This document shows, piece after piece, positions 26,192-35,423 of a stretch of DNA of 64,000 nt (its first letter is position 1; each line of letters opens with the position of its first letter). The position numbers and the translations under genes are program-made. The notes beneath the pieces are model-generated. The model did no database searches. It was given only the letters and a program-made list of their open reading frames with translations, and was not told where the DNA came from. The stretch is from Hahellaceae bacterium (GTDB lineage Bacteria > Pseudomonadota > Gammaproteobacteria > Pseudomonadales > Oleiphilaceae). The stretch spans positions 620,001 to 684,000 of the forward strand of contig JADJWY010000005.1 of NCBI GenBank assembly GCA_016716085.1, given 5' to 3'.

Positions 26192-28585
26192 ATGCCGCTG
26201 CGGATTAGGAGTGTTCTGCTTGGGTTGCTGGTCATGCTGGCGGGATGTGCCTATTGGCAAACGCATCAGTTGGACGAGCGATATGGAAAACCGGATCCTC
26301 AGCATTTTGACCACGTGCCAGCAGCCTCCCCGAGAGGCCGCGAGTCAGGGAATGCGGAGAAATGGACCGCAGCTAAACAGGTGCTTGAAACCCGGTGTGC
26401 AGTCTGTCACGGCTGTTACGACTCGCCCTGCCAGCTCAATCTGACTGCGCGAGAAGGTGTAACACGGGGAGCGACGCAGGATCGGGTGTACGATGGGGGA
26501 CGCCTGTTGGCCGCCCGAATGACGAGACTGTTTGAAGATGGCCAATCTACCGCAGATTGGCGAAAGAAGGGCTTTTACCCGGTATTGAATGAGCGCCAGC
26601 AAAGTGACGAAGCCAATCTTGAGGGCAGCCTGCTGGTAAAGATGCTGCGTCTCAAGCACGCACACCCTGGGCCCACAGAAGGACCCGTCTCTGAAACCCT
26701 GTCGTTAGGTGTGGATGCCGTGCATCAGTGCCCGACACTGGAGTCGTTTAAGTCCTACTCACGCAAGTTTCCTGAGGGGGGCATGCCTTATGGTTTGCCT
26801 GCGCTGACAGCGACAGAGGAGCAGGCCCTGATTGACTGGGTTAAAGCGGGCGCGCCCCACGAGGCTGAGCCTGATCTGGAAGCCGCACTGCAGCAGCAAA
26901 TTGACCAGTGGGAAGTATTTTTTAATCAGGACAGTCTCAAGGCTCAACTGAGTAGCCGATACATGTTTGAACATTTGTATCTGGCACATCTCTATTTTCC
27001 GCAGGTGGAGGCGTCGGACGCTGGGAGAGATAGGCCAACATTCTTCAAACTCGTGCGTTCAGCGTCTGCTCCCGGACAACCACTTGAGCGCATCGCGACA
27101 CGTCGTCCCTTTGATGATCCCGGCGTTTCCCGGGTTTACTATCGGCTAGTCCGCGATACTTCTGCCGTTCTGGTAAAAACGCACATGCCCTATGCCTTGG
27201 ATGATGCTCGTCTGAAGCGCTGGAAAAAGGCCTTTCATGATGCGTCTTATACCGTTACATCCTTGCCGGGATATGCACCTGAAACCGCTTCGAATCCCTT
27301 CGTGACCTTTGAAGCGCTGCCTCAGGTGGCCCGTTACCGTTTCATGCTGGAAGAAGCACACTACACCATTTCCGGTTTTATCAAAGGTCCGGTCTGCCGG
27401 GGGCAGATTGCGCTGAATGTCATCAATGATTATTTCTGGGTGGCCTTTGTCGACCCGCGTTTTGCCTCGCTCGCGGAAGATGCCGGATTTCTCGCGAAAA
27501 CCCGCAATAGTCTTAATTTGCCTGCGGAGGACGAGAGTAATGCGGGTCTGTTGTCCTGGCGAAAATACGCCAAGATGGAACAGGACTTCCTGAAAGAAAA
27601 GATCAAGGCGCTGCAATATGTCGCTCAGAATGAGCCGTTCTCACTTGGTTATCTGTGGAACGGTGACGGTAAAAACCAGAATGCCAGCCTGACCATTTTT
27701 CGACATCTCGACAGTGCCACGGTGGTCAAAGGCCTTGTCGGAGAAAAACCGCAAACCGCCTGGATCGTCAGCTACCCCTTATTAGAGCGTATTCATTACC
27801 TGCTGGTTGCGGGCTTTGATGTGTATGGCAATGTGGGGCACCAGTTGAGTACACGCCTTTATATGGACTTTTTACGGATGGAGGGTGAGTTTAATTTTCT
27901 CGCGTTGCTGCCCCCCGGTTCAAGGATAGCGGTCCGTGATGCCTGGTACCGCGATGCCAGTGAAGATGTAAAGGCCTATATCTATGGCCCTCACTCCAAG
28001 CTGGATGTGAATACGTCGCTCACGTACACGACGGATAAGCCGCTTGATGAGCTTTATGGGATGTGGAAAAAGTATTTCACCCCGTTGCAACCGAAGGGAA
28101 TCTCGCTGGAGGACGTTGATGAGGATGAGCGTCTACTGCTGAAAAAACTTAACGAATTGGTTGGTGGCGCGACGACTTTGTTCCCGGAGACGAGTGTGTT
28201 GACGGTCGTTGAAAACAGGGGTGGGTATGAAAAGAGACAATGGTTCACTTTGCTTCGCCATCGGAGTTACACCAACATCGCCCAGATATTCCGGGAGGAA
28301 ACGCGGCATCGGCCGGAAGAGGACCGTCTGATGGTGCTGCCGGGTTGGGTCGGCGCTTACCCTAACGTCATCTTCGAGGTCGAGCGTGCCAGGTTACCCG
28401 AATTTGTCCAGGCGGCGCGCCTGATGGAGACGGAGGAGAGCTATCGCCGGTTGTTGGATCAGTTTGGTGTGCGCAGAACGGCTCCGACTTTCTGGGGTGT
28501 GAGTGACCACTTGCATCAGGCGTTTCTGGCGGCTGACCCGATCCAGAGCGGATTGCTGGATTACAACCGCCTGGAAAATCGCTAG
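26192..28585 (+). CDS. cti: Cis/trans fatty acid isomerase Cti
   Basis: 797 aa periplasmic haem enzyme that converts cis unsaturated acyl chains of membrane phospholipids to trans under solvent or heat stress. A signal with lipobox LAGC (Cys19) suggests a lipoprotein form. The haem-binding CxxCH is at 69-73 (CAVCH) and the rest matches the Cti family in length (about 760-800). It directly follows phoD; its Shine-Dalgarno is a run of 8 G ending one base before the ATG, unusual and slippage-prone. Confidence 0.93.
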   Translation: MPLRIRSVLLGLLVMLAGCAYWQTHQLDERYGKPDPQHFDHVPAASPRGRESGNAEKWTAAKQVLETRCAVCHGCYDSPCQLNLTAREGVTRGATQDRVYDGGRLLAARMTRLFEDGQSTADWRKKGFYPVLNERQQSDEANLEGSLLVKMLRLKHAHPGPTEGPVSETLSLGVDAVHQCPTLESFKSYSRKFPEGGMPYGLPALTATEEQALIDWVKAGAPHEAEPDLEAALQQQIDQWEVFFNQDSLKAQLSSRYMFEHLYLAHLYFPQVEASDAGRDRPTFFKLVRSASAPGQPLERIATRRPFDDPGVSRVYYRLVRDTSAVLVKTHMPYALDDARLKRWKKAFHDASYTVTSLPGYAPETASNPFVTFEALPQVARYRFMLEEAHYTISGFIKGPVCRGQIALNVINDYFWVAFVDPRFASLAEDAGFLAKTRNSLNLPAEDESNAGLLSWRKYAKMEQDFLKEKIKALQYVAQNEPFSLGYLWNGDGKNQNASLTIFRHLDSATVVKGLVGEKPQTAWIVSYPLLERIHYLLVAGFDVYGNVGHQLSTRLYMDFLRMEGEFNFLALLPPGSRIAVRDAWYRDASEDVKAYIYGPHSKLDVNTSLTYTTDKPLDELYGMWKKYFTPLQPKGISLEDVDEDERLLLKKLNELVGGATTLFPETSVLTVVENRGGYEKRQWFTLLRHRSYTNIAQIFREETRHRPEEDRLMVLPGWVGAYPNVIFEVERARLPEFVQAARLMETEESYRRLLDQFGVRRTAPTFWGVSDHLHQAFLAADPIQSGLLDYNRLENR

Positions 28586-28606
28586 GACTGGCCGCTCGTT
28601 ATCCGA

Positions 28607-30826
28607 TCAGTGTACGGTCTTTCGGTTGATGGCAGGGCCGTGTTGCTGGTTCTGGTAAAGCCCGCCGTAGCCATGGGGCAGGGTGACCATGCCTCGTCTG
28701 ACCGAGTCATCAATTTCCACCGAGACGGTAATGGCCCCACGCTTTGAGGTCACCCGAACGTTTTCGCCATCGGCTACGCTGAGTTGACTCGCATCCTCCG
28801 GATGCATGCGCAGTGCGCCTTCCTTATCCACCTTGCGCCAGGCCGGATCCCGGTAGATCTGGTTAGCGTTATAGGCACGCCGTTCGCCTGCCATGAGAAT
28901 AAATGGCGCATCTTCATTCGCCGGGGATGGCTCGTCATTCAGGTGACCCATTTCGTCGATCAGCGTGTCGATGGCCAAATGAATTTTGCCATCCTTGTTG
29001 CGAATGAAGGACCAGACATCCTGCATCTCATGCTGACTGATCAAGGTACCGGAATGGCGCGTCAGAATGGCGTTAAACAGATTTGCAGCAAGGGTAAAGC
29101 GATTGCCGGTGAAACCGACCCGTCTGACGGCCTTCTCATGCTTCGAGACGTAATCAATGCACAAGGGTAACAAAACGGCACCGGCTGCGGCGCCTTCTGG
29201 TAGGTGAGGCCCCAGTGTTCGATAGAGAATTGAAGGTGCGTAACGTACCCAATCAGATTTGAGTTTCAAACGACCGATCAAGGCCGCGAGATAGAGATTG
29301 TGCGCCGTTGCATTCGGCTCGAAGCGGGCAATATTTTCCAGAATGGGAAAGTGCGAGGGGATTTCTCCCATTTTTTCCAGCAGGCGGGTGTAAATTTCAG
29401 GTTCAGGCAGGGAATCCCCCATTGGCGAAAGGATCGGGCGTCGCAGGTGAAAGAAGTTTGTAGGGAATTCCAGGTTAAAGCCGGTGGCCTCCCACTTCTC
29501 GAACTGAGAGGCGGCTGGCAGAACATAATGGGCCAGACGTGCAGTCTCACTCAGGGTCACATCCACCACGACCAGCAGGTCGAGTTTCCCAAATGCGCGC
29601 GCATAGGCTGTTGAGTCTGCATAGGTCATCACCGGATTGCAGCTATCCACCCAGACTGCCCTGAGCCGGTCTTCGCCAGGGTGCTCGATTTCATCGGGCA
29701 GAATATTGGGCGGATAGAGGCCTGAAATCGGAAACATACGGTGATGCGCCGTTAACTTGACCTTACGCTTGGCGGAAGGGCGCTCATCCGAGTGGCTGAT
29801 CAGTGGAATCAGGAAGGCATGCAGGTTATTGCCGCCGATCTTTCCAAAGTGTCCTGTGACCAGATAAAGCAGTTTTTCCAGATAGGCATTTAGCCTGGTG
29901 TGAAGCGTTTGCTGGATGCCCAGGTCAATGCGCACACAACCGCGTTTGGCTCCGGCAAAGCCTCTGGCCACTTCGCGGACGTGTGCCTCATCGAGGTCGC
30001 AGCGTGCGACGTAATCTGCCACCGGGACTGCCCGTAAAATCGGTTCGAGCGATTCAAAGCCTGTGCAATGGGTTTTCAGGAATTCGACATTATGCAGTCC
30101 TTCCTGAACCAGGATAGCCAGGAGCGCGGTCATCAGATAGGCATCGGTACCCGGTTTAACCTGCAGATGAATGTCCGCCATTTTCGCTGTTTCCGTGCGG
30201 CGGGGATCGATCACCACCATGGTGCGGGCTGGATCATTCTTAATATGCTTGAGTGTATCCCGCGCGTTAGGTATACCATGCGACTGGTAGGGGTTGCAGC
30301 CGATAAACAAAACATAGTCAGCATGTTCGACATCCTCTGTCGTGTGACATCGCTGGTCTCCGAACAAGCGGCCATTCACCCAGAAATCCTGGGTCTTCTC
30401 CTGGGCCAGCGCAGAGTAAGCAAAACGGCTGCCCATGGCGTGACGCAGCTGCTGTCCGTAGGCGCCTCCCAGATGGTTGCCCTGTCCACCGCCGCCCACG
30501 AAGGCAAAGGCATCACCACCGTGTTGAGCGCGAATCGATTTAAGCTGTTTGGCGATCTCCGTCAGAGCCTGGTCCCAGCTGATCGGGCTGAACGTGCCGT
30601 CTGACTGGCGTTTCAGCGGGGTCTGCAAGCGTTCAGCATGGTGCTGATAGTGATTCAGGCGCGCCGCTTTCTGGCATATATAGCCTTGCGTCATCGGGTG
30701 TTCCGGATCACCCTTGATGCGCACAAATTCTCCTGATACCGAAGTGGTAATGGAAATTCCGCAGTTACGCGAACACAAAATGCATGCGCTGGGATGGGTT
30801 TGGGCGTCTGAATCGGGCTTTGACAT
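28607..30826 (-). CDS. Molybdopterin oxidoreductase (formate dehydrogenase/nitrate reductase superfamily)
   Basis: 739 aa, cytoplasmic. An N-terminal 4Fe-4S ligand set (Cys15, 18, 22, 51) is followed by the bis-MGD-binding domains (about 55-560) and a C-terminal dinucleotide-binding domain (about 625-739, GERRAYNANQIYRDP, DGENVRVTSKRG, LPHGYGG). At the usual place of the Mo ligand the sequence reads SALAQEKTQDFW, without the Cys or selenocysteine of formate dehydrogenases, so the substrate is unclear. No partner subunit or chaperone is adjacent. It is downstream of a PfkB kinase and an SDR gene on the same strand but has its own 108-base leader. Confidence 0.88.
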   Translation of the reverse strand: MSKPDSDAQTHPSACILCSRNCGISITTSVSGEFVRIKGDPEHPMTQGYICQKAARLNHYQHHAERLQTPLKRQSDGTFSPISWDQALTEIAKQLKSIRAQHGGDAFAFVGGGGQGNHLGGAYGQQLRHAMGSRFAYSALAQEKTQDFWVNGRLFGDQRCHTTEDVEHADYVLFIGCNPYQSHGIPNARDTLKHIKNDPARTMVVIDPRRTETAKMADIHLQVKPGTDAYLMTALLAILVQEGLHNVEFLKTHCTGFESLEPILRAVPVADYVARCDLDEAHVREVARGFAGAKRGCVRIDLGIQQTLHTRLNAYLEKLLYLVTGHFGKIGGNNLHAFLIPLISHSDERPSAKRKVKLTAHHRMFPISGLYPPNILPDEIEHPGEDRLRAVWVDSCNPVMTYADSTAYARAFGKLDLLVVVDVTLSETARLAHYVLPAASQFEKWEATGFNLEFPTNFFHLRRPILSPMGDSLPEPEIYTRLLEKMGEIPSHFPILENIARFEPNATAHNLYLAALIGRLKLKSDWVRYAPSILYRTLGPHLPEGAAAGAVLLPLCIDYVSKHEKAVRRVGFTGNRFTLAANLFNAILTRHSGTLISQHEMQDVWSFIRNKDGKIHLAIDTLIDEMGHLNDEPSPANEDAPFILMAGERRAYNANQIYRDPAWRKVDKEGALRMHPEDASQLSVADGENVRVTSKRGAITVSVEIDDSVRRGMVTLPHGYGGLYQNQQHGPAINRKTVH

Positions 30827-30856
30827 TTTTGACCTGCTGCGACGGTAAAGGGCTTG

Positions 30857-30886
30857 GCTCGCCTGAAAGGTCTAAACTAGGCGAGC
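30857..30886 (-). promoter_or_regulatory. Inverted repeat in promoter of the molybdenum enzyme gene
   Basis: GCTCGCCT and AGGCGAGC form a perfect 8-base inverted repeat around a 14-base centre. On the minus strand it overlaps a weak promoter (TTGATT, 17 bases, TAGTTT), some 35-60 bases before the start codon. It is either a repressor site or a leader hairpin. Confidence 0.45.
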
Positions 30887-30934
30887 ACTGCTCAGGAATC
30901 AATTCACTTTACCTTGTTCCAGGTTTAGCCCAGC

Positions 30935-31918
30935 TTAATCATGCACCTCAACCGCCCGTGAATGCGCGGCGGCCATGGCACGCACTTCCTCCCAGGTCAG
31001 CAGTTTTTCCTTTGCACCCTTATGCTCCAGAACAGACTCGGAATTAGTCATGGCATAATCCAGGGCGCGCTCCACCGGCTCTCCTTTGATGATGGCGGCC
31101 GTAAAGGTCGACGCAAAGGCATCACCTGCGCCTGTGGTTTCCACGATATTAAGTCCTTTGAGAGGCTGGCCGTGATAGTAGCGCGCGCGGTCATAGGCAA
31201 ATGCGCCGCGGGAACCATCGGTAATCAGAAACAATTCGCAGGGTAACAGCTCGGACAGTTCTTTGAGCAAAGGCTCGACCTCCCACTGCTGGGCGTAATC
31301 CCGGTTGAGTAATTTGCAGGCTTCTTCCCGGTTGACGACCAGAAGGGTAACATGCTCCAAAAGGGCCATCAGTTTCTTATAGCCCATTTGTGCCTGATAA
31401 TTGCTGGGGTTAAACGCCACCTTGCAGCCCTGACGCGCTATCAGTTCGCTGACGGTCTCGAAGCTCTCGCCCAGCATGCTGGAAAGATAAATCCACCGTG
31501 TTTTAAAGGGTTTAACATCCGCGGGGCTCAGATGATCATTGCAGCCCTTGAACGCCAAAATAGAACGGTCATCTTCGATACTGTTTAGGATGACGGAAAA
31601 CCCGGTTTGTCCACCCCGTGCCCCGATGAACTGGATGTGCTCCTCATTCAGCATGGACATGACCACATCGCCGTTGGCGTCTTCACCGATTTTGCCGAGA
31701 AACGCGGTTTTCAGGCCCATGCGAGAAAAAGCCACGGCGGTGTTGGTCCCCCCGCCCCCGGTGGTAACCCTGAGTTCATTGATCAGCAACTTACTGCCCA
31801 ACGGAAAGGCAATCAGGGATTCATGACTGGTACGGGTATCGATCTTGATCAGTTCTGAGTCGGTATCGGCAAAATGGTCAACGGTTGCACTTCCAATCGT
31901 CACTACGTCAAATGGCAT
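30935..31918 (-). CDS. PfkB-family carbohydrate or nucleoside kinase
   Basis: 327 aa. Contains the PfkB signatures: GGGGTNTAVAFSRMGLKTAFLGKIG near residues 53-77 and the ATP/catalytic signature ETTGAGDAFASTF with the catalytic Asp (about 250-263). It phosphorylates a sugar, sugar-like or nucleoside hydroxyl group; the substrate cannot be read from the sequence. The gene starts 22 bases after the SDR gene stop and is likely cotranscribed with it. Confidence 0.88.
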   Translation of the reverse strand: MPFDVVTIGSATVDHFADTDSELIKIDTRTSHESLIAFPLGSKLLINELRVTTGGGGTNTAVAFSRMGLKTAFLGKIGEDANGDVVMSMLNEEHIQFIGARGGQTGFSVILNSIEDDRSILAFKGCNDHLSPADVKPFKTRWIYLSSMLGESFETVSELIARQGCKVAFNPSNYQAQMGYKKLMALLEHVTLLVVNREEACKLLNRDYAQQWEVEPLLKELSELLPCELFLITDGSRGAFAYDRARYYHGQPLKGLNIVETTGAGDAFASTFTAAIIKGEPVERALDYAMTNSESVLEHKGAKEKLLTWEEVRAMAAAHSRAVEVHD

Positions 31919-31940
31919 AAGGCTGTCCTAGCTGAGCGGG

Positions 31941-32696
31941 TCAGGATTTTGGCCGGTGCTGTTTTGCGATGACTGATCGGGGAGCCCACTTCAAGGCCAC
32001 GCTAATCAGGTTCCACGGATACACCGGCACAGTTGATTCGGTTACTTGTTGTTCGATTAAATCCACCAACGCGCGCGCGCCTCTCTCAACGTCGATCACG
32101 AAGGGGCGATTGCGGATGTGATTATTCAATGGGGTATCAATATACCCCGGGAAAAGGGTTGTGGTTTTGATCTGCGTTCCAAAAACTTCGGCGTTGACGG
32201 CTTCCATATAGGTCGCCAGTGCGGCCTTCGATGCACCATATGCCCCAAATCCGGGCATGCCCCGTTTTGCGGCAACCGACGAAATCGCGACGAGCTGCCC
32301 CCGATTCTGGGTACGAAACAGCGCAAGTGCGGCATCAATGGTCGCCATTGCACCCACGACGTTGGTCTGTATTACCTGAACATCGTCTGCAAGATGACCG
32401 CTTCCCACCGCATGTCCCGTGGCGATACCAGCATTCGCAATAACGATATCCAGCCCGCCCAGCGCCTCGGCGCAATGCTTAATGACGGGCGCGACAGATG
32501 GCCAGTCGCAGACGTCCAATGCCTTACAGATAAAGGTCTGACGGGGAAAGTCCTGGCTTAGCTGGGCCTGGAGCTGCTCCAGTGCATCGATTCTTCGCGC
32601 TGCGAGGGCGAGATGGTAACCGCGACGGGCAAATTCCTGAGCCATGGCGAGCCCCAAACCGGAGCTGGCGCTTGTAATTAAAACCGAGCCTTTCAT
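31941..32696 (-). CDS. Short-chain dehydrogenase/reductase
   Basis: 251 aa classical SDR. The nucleotide-binding TSASSGLG (8-15), NAG, Ser of AISSVAA and YGASK catalytic Tyr/Lys are all present. Arg residues after the second strand (AARR) favour NADP(H). The C-terminus carries a hydrophobic segment (VPVYPWNLISVALKWAP) often seen in members that act on lipid or sterol substrates. First gene of a minus-strand pair with the PfkB kinase; divergent from the nitrate transporter genes. Confidence 0.88.
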   Translation of the reverse strand: MKGSVLITSASSGLGLAMAQEFARRGYHLALAARRIDALEQLQAQLSQDFPRQTFICKALDVCDWPSVAPVIKHCAEALGGLDIVIANAGIATGHAVGSGHLADDVQVIQTNVVGAMATIDAALALFRTQNRGQLVAISSVAAKRGMPGFGAYGASKAALATYMEAVNAEVFGTQIKTTTLFPGYIDTPLNNHIRNRPFVIDVERGARALVDLIEQQVTESTVPVYPWNLISVALKWAPRSVIAKQHRPKS

Positions 32697-32844
32697 CTAC
32701 GCAATCTCTTCTGAGTGAGTGGTGTATCAAACCATAGGCCGTTGCCGAATAACAGTCTCAGTGGATCTGCGCGATGATTGTGCGCATAGGGGCGAAAAGT
32801 AGGTTTTTCGTGCGTTTACTTGGGGCGTCTCTGAAATGTGATGT

Positions 32845-32861
32845 TGCACCAAGATGGTGTT
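32845..32861 (+). promoter_or_regulatory. Probable NtrC binding site
   Basis: TGCACC-aagat-GGTGTT matches the NtrC consensus TGCACC-N5-GGTGCA at all but the last two bases. It lies about 70 bases upstream of the candidate sigma-54 promoter, the usual enhancer arrangement for nitrogen-assimilation genes. Confidence 0.65.
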
Positions 32862-32914
32862 CTGGGATGCAATACCTATTCTTAGTTATTGTTATTTAAA
32901 GAGAATAAATTTAG

Positions 32915-32931
32915 TTGGCCTTGCTTGTGCT
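32915..32931 (+). promoter_or_regulatory. Candidate sigma-54 promoter of nrtABD
   Basis: TTGGC...GTGCT keeps the GG of the -24 element and the GC of the -12 element at correct spacing (consensus TTGGCACG-N4-TTGCT). The transcript would start about 25 bases before the nrtA ATG. The match is imperfect in the -24 flank, but the NtrC site upstream supports it. Confidence 0.5.
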
Positions 32932-32966
32932 TTGATGGTGTCAGGAATCACCAAACGGAGCAGACC

Positions 32967-34337
32967 ATGAAACGTACGACTGTATTGAAAAAATTAGCCC
33001 AAGGGGTAGCCCTGGCGCTAGGGATGACATCAGCGCTGGCCGTCTCGGCTGCTGAGCTGGAAAAAGAGGAATTAAAGCTGGGCTTTATCAAGCTCACCGA
33101 CATGGCTCCTTTGGCGATTGCCTATGAAAAAGGCTTTTTCGAAGACGAGGGACTTTTCGTCACGCTGGAAGCGCAGGCGAACTGGAAGGTACTGCTGGAT
33201 CGGGTGATTACCGGTGAATTAGACGGTGCTCACATGCTTGCGGGCCAGCCGATTGGTGCAACCATCGGTTTTGGTACGGAAGCGCATGTCGTAACGGCCT
33301 TCAGTATGGACCTCAACGGCAACGGCATCACCATGTCCAACGATGTATGGAATGCGATGAAGGCCAATATTCCGATGAAAGACGGTAAGCCCGTCCATCC
33401 CATCAAGGCCGACGCACTCAAGCCGGTGGTTGATAAGTACAAGGAAGAAGGCAAGCCCTTTAACCTGGGTATGGTGTTCCCGGTCTCCACGCACAACTAT
33501 GAACTCCGTTACTGGTTAGCGGCAGGCAGCATCCACCCCGGCTACTATGCGCCGGCTAAGGGTGACGTTTCCGGTAACCTGCAGGCGGACGCTTTGTTGT
33601 CCGTTACTCCGCCACCCCAGATGCCCGCCACCCTTGAAGCAGGCACTATTAGCGGTTATTGCGTGGGTGAGCCCTGGAACCAGCAGGCGGTTTTCAAAGG
33701 GATTGGTGTACCCGTCGTAACCGATTACGAAATCTGGAAGAACAACCCGGAAAAAGTATTCGGCGTGTCTAACGAGTGGGCGGAAAAGTACCCCAACACC
33801 CACATGGCTCTGGTCAAGGCGTTGATCCGTGCCGGTCACTGGCTTGATGAAAACAACAACGCTAACCGCGCTGAAGCGGTGAAGATTTTGTCTCTGCCAA
33901 ACTATGTCGGTGCAGATGCCGCGGTCATTGCCAACTCTATGACTGGAACCTTTGAGTACGAAAAAGGTGACAAGCGTGAGGTGCCGGATTTCAACGTATT
34001 CTTCCGCCATAACGCGACCTATCCCTACTACTCCGATGCCGTCTGGTACCTGACTCAGATGCGTCGCTGGGGACAGATCCCGGAAGCCAAACCAGACAGC
34101 TGGTATGACGAAATGGCCAAGAAAGTGTATCGCCCTGAGATCTATCGCAAAGCGGCAGAGGCTCTGATTGCGGAAGGCAAACTGGCCAAGTCTGATTTTC
34201 CTGATTTTGCGACGGAAGATGGCTATCGCGAACCGACTGCAGAGTTCATTGACGGTATTGAGTACGACGGTAAGCAGCCCAATGCCTATCTGGCCAAGTT
34301 CAAGATTGGTCTGAAAGGTGACGAAGTCGTCAAGTAA
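32967..34337 (+). CDS. nrtA: Nitrate-type ABC transporter substrate-binding protein
   Basis: 456 aa from the ATG at 32967 (ACGGAG upstream); a TTG/ATG 26 codons earlier would hide the signal peptide. The signal ends at AVSA-AEL. The mature protein (LKLGFIKLTDMAPLAIAYEKGFFEDEGL, then ...ANWKVLLDRVITGELDGAHML) is characteristic of the NrtA/CmpA family, which binds nitrate, nitrite or bicarbonate. First of three genes forming a complete importer. The NtrC-like site upstream favours nitrate over bicarbonate. Confidence 0.9.
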   Translation: MKRTTVLKKLAQGVALALGMTSALAVSAAELEKEELKLGFIKLTDMAPLAIAYEKGFFEDEGLFVTLEAQANWKVLLDRVITGELDGAHMLAGQPIGATIGFGTEAHVVTAFSMDLNGNGITMSNDVWNAMKANIPMKDGKPVHPIKADALKPVVDKYKEEGKPFNLGMVFPVSTHNYELRYWLAAGSIHPGYYAPAKGDVSGNLQADALLSVTPPPQMPATLEAGTISGYCVGEPWNQQAVFKGIGVPVVTDYEIWKNNPEKVFGVSNEWAEKYPNTHMALVKALIRAGHWLDENNNANRAEAVKILSLPNYVGADAAVIANSMTGTFEYEKGDKREVPDFNVFFRHNATYPYYSDAVWYLTQMRRWGQIPEAKPDSWYDEMAKKVYRPEIYRKAAEALIAEGKLAKSDFPDFATEDGYREPTAEFIDGIEYDGKQPNAYLAKFKIGLKGDEVVK

Positions 34338-34385
34338 ATGGCCGTGCGCCGGGGGGCTTGTCCCCTGGCGACCCAATGAGGAGAG

Positions 34386-35405
34386 ATGAAGATGTCCCGT
34401 GTAGTTCAGACCCTGGAAAGCCTGCCTTGGGCGGCCCCTTTTGTGCGCTTGAGTCGAGGTGAAGACCCCAAGGCGCAATTTAATGCCATTCTGCGCGCTG
34501 TTGGCGTGCCGCTGCTGGCTTTTGCAATATTCATCGGCATATGGGGCGCGGCAGCCTCTCGCATCGAAACCTCGTTGGGCACTTTGCCTGGACCCTCCCA
34601 GGTGATGGAACAGGCTGGAAATCTTTGGCAGGAACACCAGGCTGAACGTGCCAAAGCCGATGCATTTTACGAGCGTCAGACCACGCGTAATGAAGAGCGT
34701 CTGGCCAATAACCCGGATGCCGTTGTCAAATGGCGTGATTACAACGGCCGCCCTACCTTTGTAGACCAGATTCTTACCAGTTTAACGACGGTTTTTACAG
34801 GCTTTTTTCTGGCTGTGTTGATTGCGGTACCCATTGGCATCGTGTGTGGCTTGAGCCCCACGATGTACGCGGCGGTGAATCCGCTGATTCAGATTTTCAA
34901 ACCGGTATCACCCCTGGCGTGGCTACCCCTGGTGACGATGGTTGTCAGTGCAGTCTATGTCAGTAACGACCCGATGTTTGCCAAGTCCTTTGTGACCTCG
35001 GCGATTACGGTAACCCTTTGCTGCATGTGGCCAACGCTGGTTAATACGATTGTGGGTGTTTCCAGTCTGGAAAAAGACCTGATCAACGTGAGTGAAGTGT
35101 TGCGTCTGAGCTGGATGACCAAGGTGCGCAAAGTCGTGTTGCCCTTCGCAATTCCCATGATTTTCACCGGCATGCGTCTCTCGTTGGGCGTTGGCTGGAT
35201 GGTGCTGATCGCCGCAGAAATGCTGGCGCAGAATCCGGGTCTGGGCAAATTTGTCTGGGATGAGTTCCAGAACGGAAGCTCCAACTCACTTGGCCGCATT
35301 ATGGTTGCCGTGTTCACGATCGGGATTATCGGGTTCATTCTGGATCGCCTGATGTTGTCTATCCAGCGCGCTGTCAGCTGGGATAAGTCAGCCGACATTC
35401 GTTAA
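34386..35405 (+). CDS. nrtB: Nitrate-type ABC transporter permease
   Basis: 339 aa with six to seven membrane helices and the permease EAA loop (EVLRLSWMTKVRKVVLPFAIP, about 240-260). An insert of about 60 charged residues (about 75-135, EHQAERAKADAFYERQ...) between the first and second helices is longer than in cyanobacterial NrtB. Member of the CmpB/NrtB/SsuC permease family. GAGGAGAG precedes the ATG at 34386; an ATG two codons later is also possible. Confidence 0.9.
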   Translation: MKMSRVVQTLESLPWAAPFVRLSRGEDPKAQFNAILRAVGVPLLAFAIFIGIWGAAASRIETSLGTLPGPSQVMEQAGNLWQEHQAERAKADAFYERQTTRNEERLANNPDAVVKWRDYNGRPTFVDQILTSLTTVFTGFFLAVLIAVPIGIVCGLSPTMYAAVNPLIQIFKPVSPLAWLPLVTMVVSAVYVSNDPMFAKSFVTSAITVTLCCMWPTLVNTIVGVSSLEKDLINVSEVLRLSWMTKVRKVVLPFAIPMIFTGMRLSLGVGWMVLIAAEMLAQNPGLGKFVWDEFQNGSSNSLGRIMVAVFTIGIIGFILDRLMLSIQRAVSWDKSADIR

Positions 35406-35423
35406 TTGTAAGGAGTCAGAGTC

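Noticed and set aside
33516..34637. Open frame of 373 codons antisense to nrtA/nrtB
   Set aside because: It spans the junction of two recognised genes and has no protein-like features or ribosome binding site.
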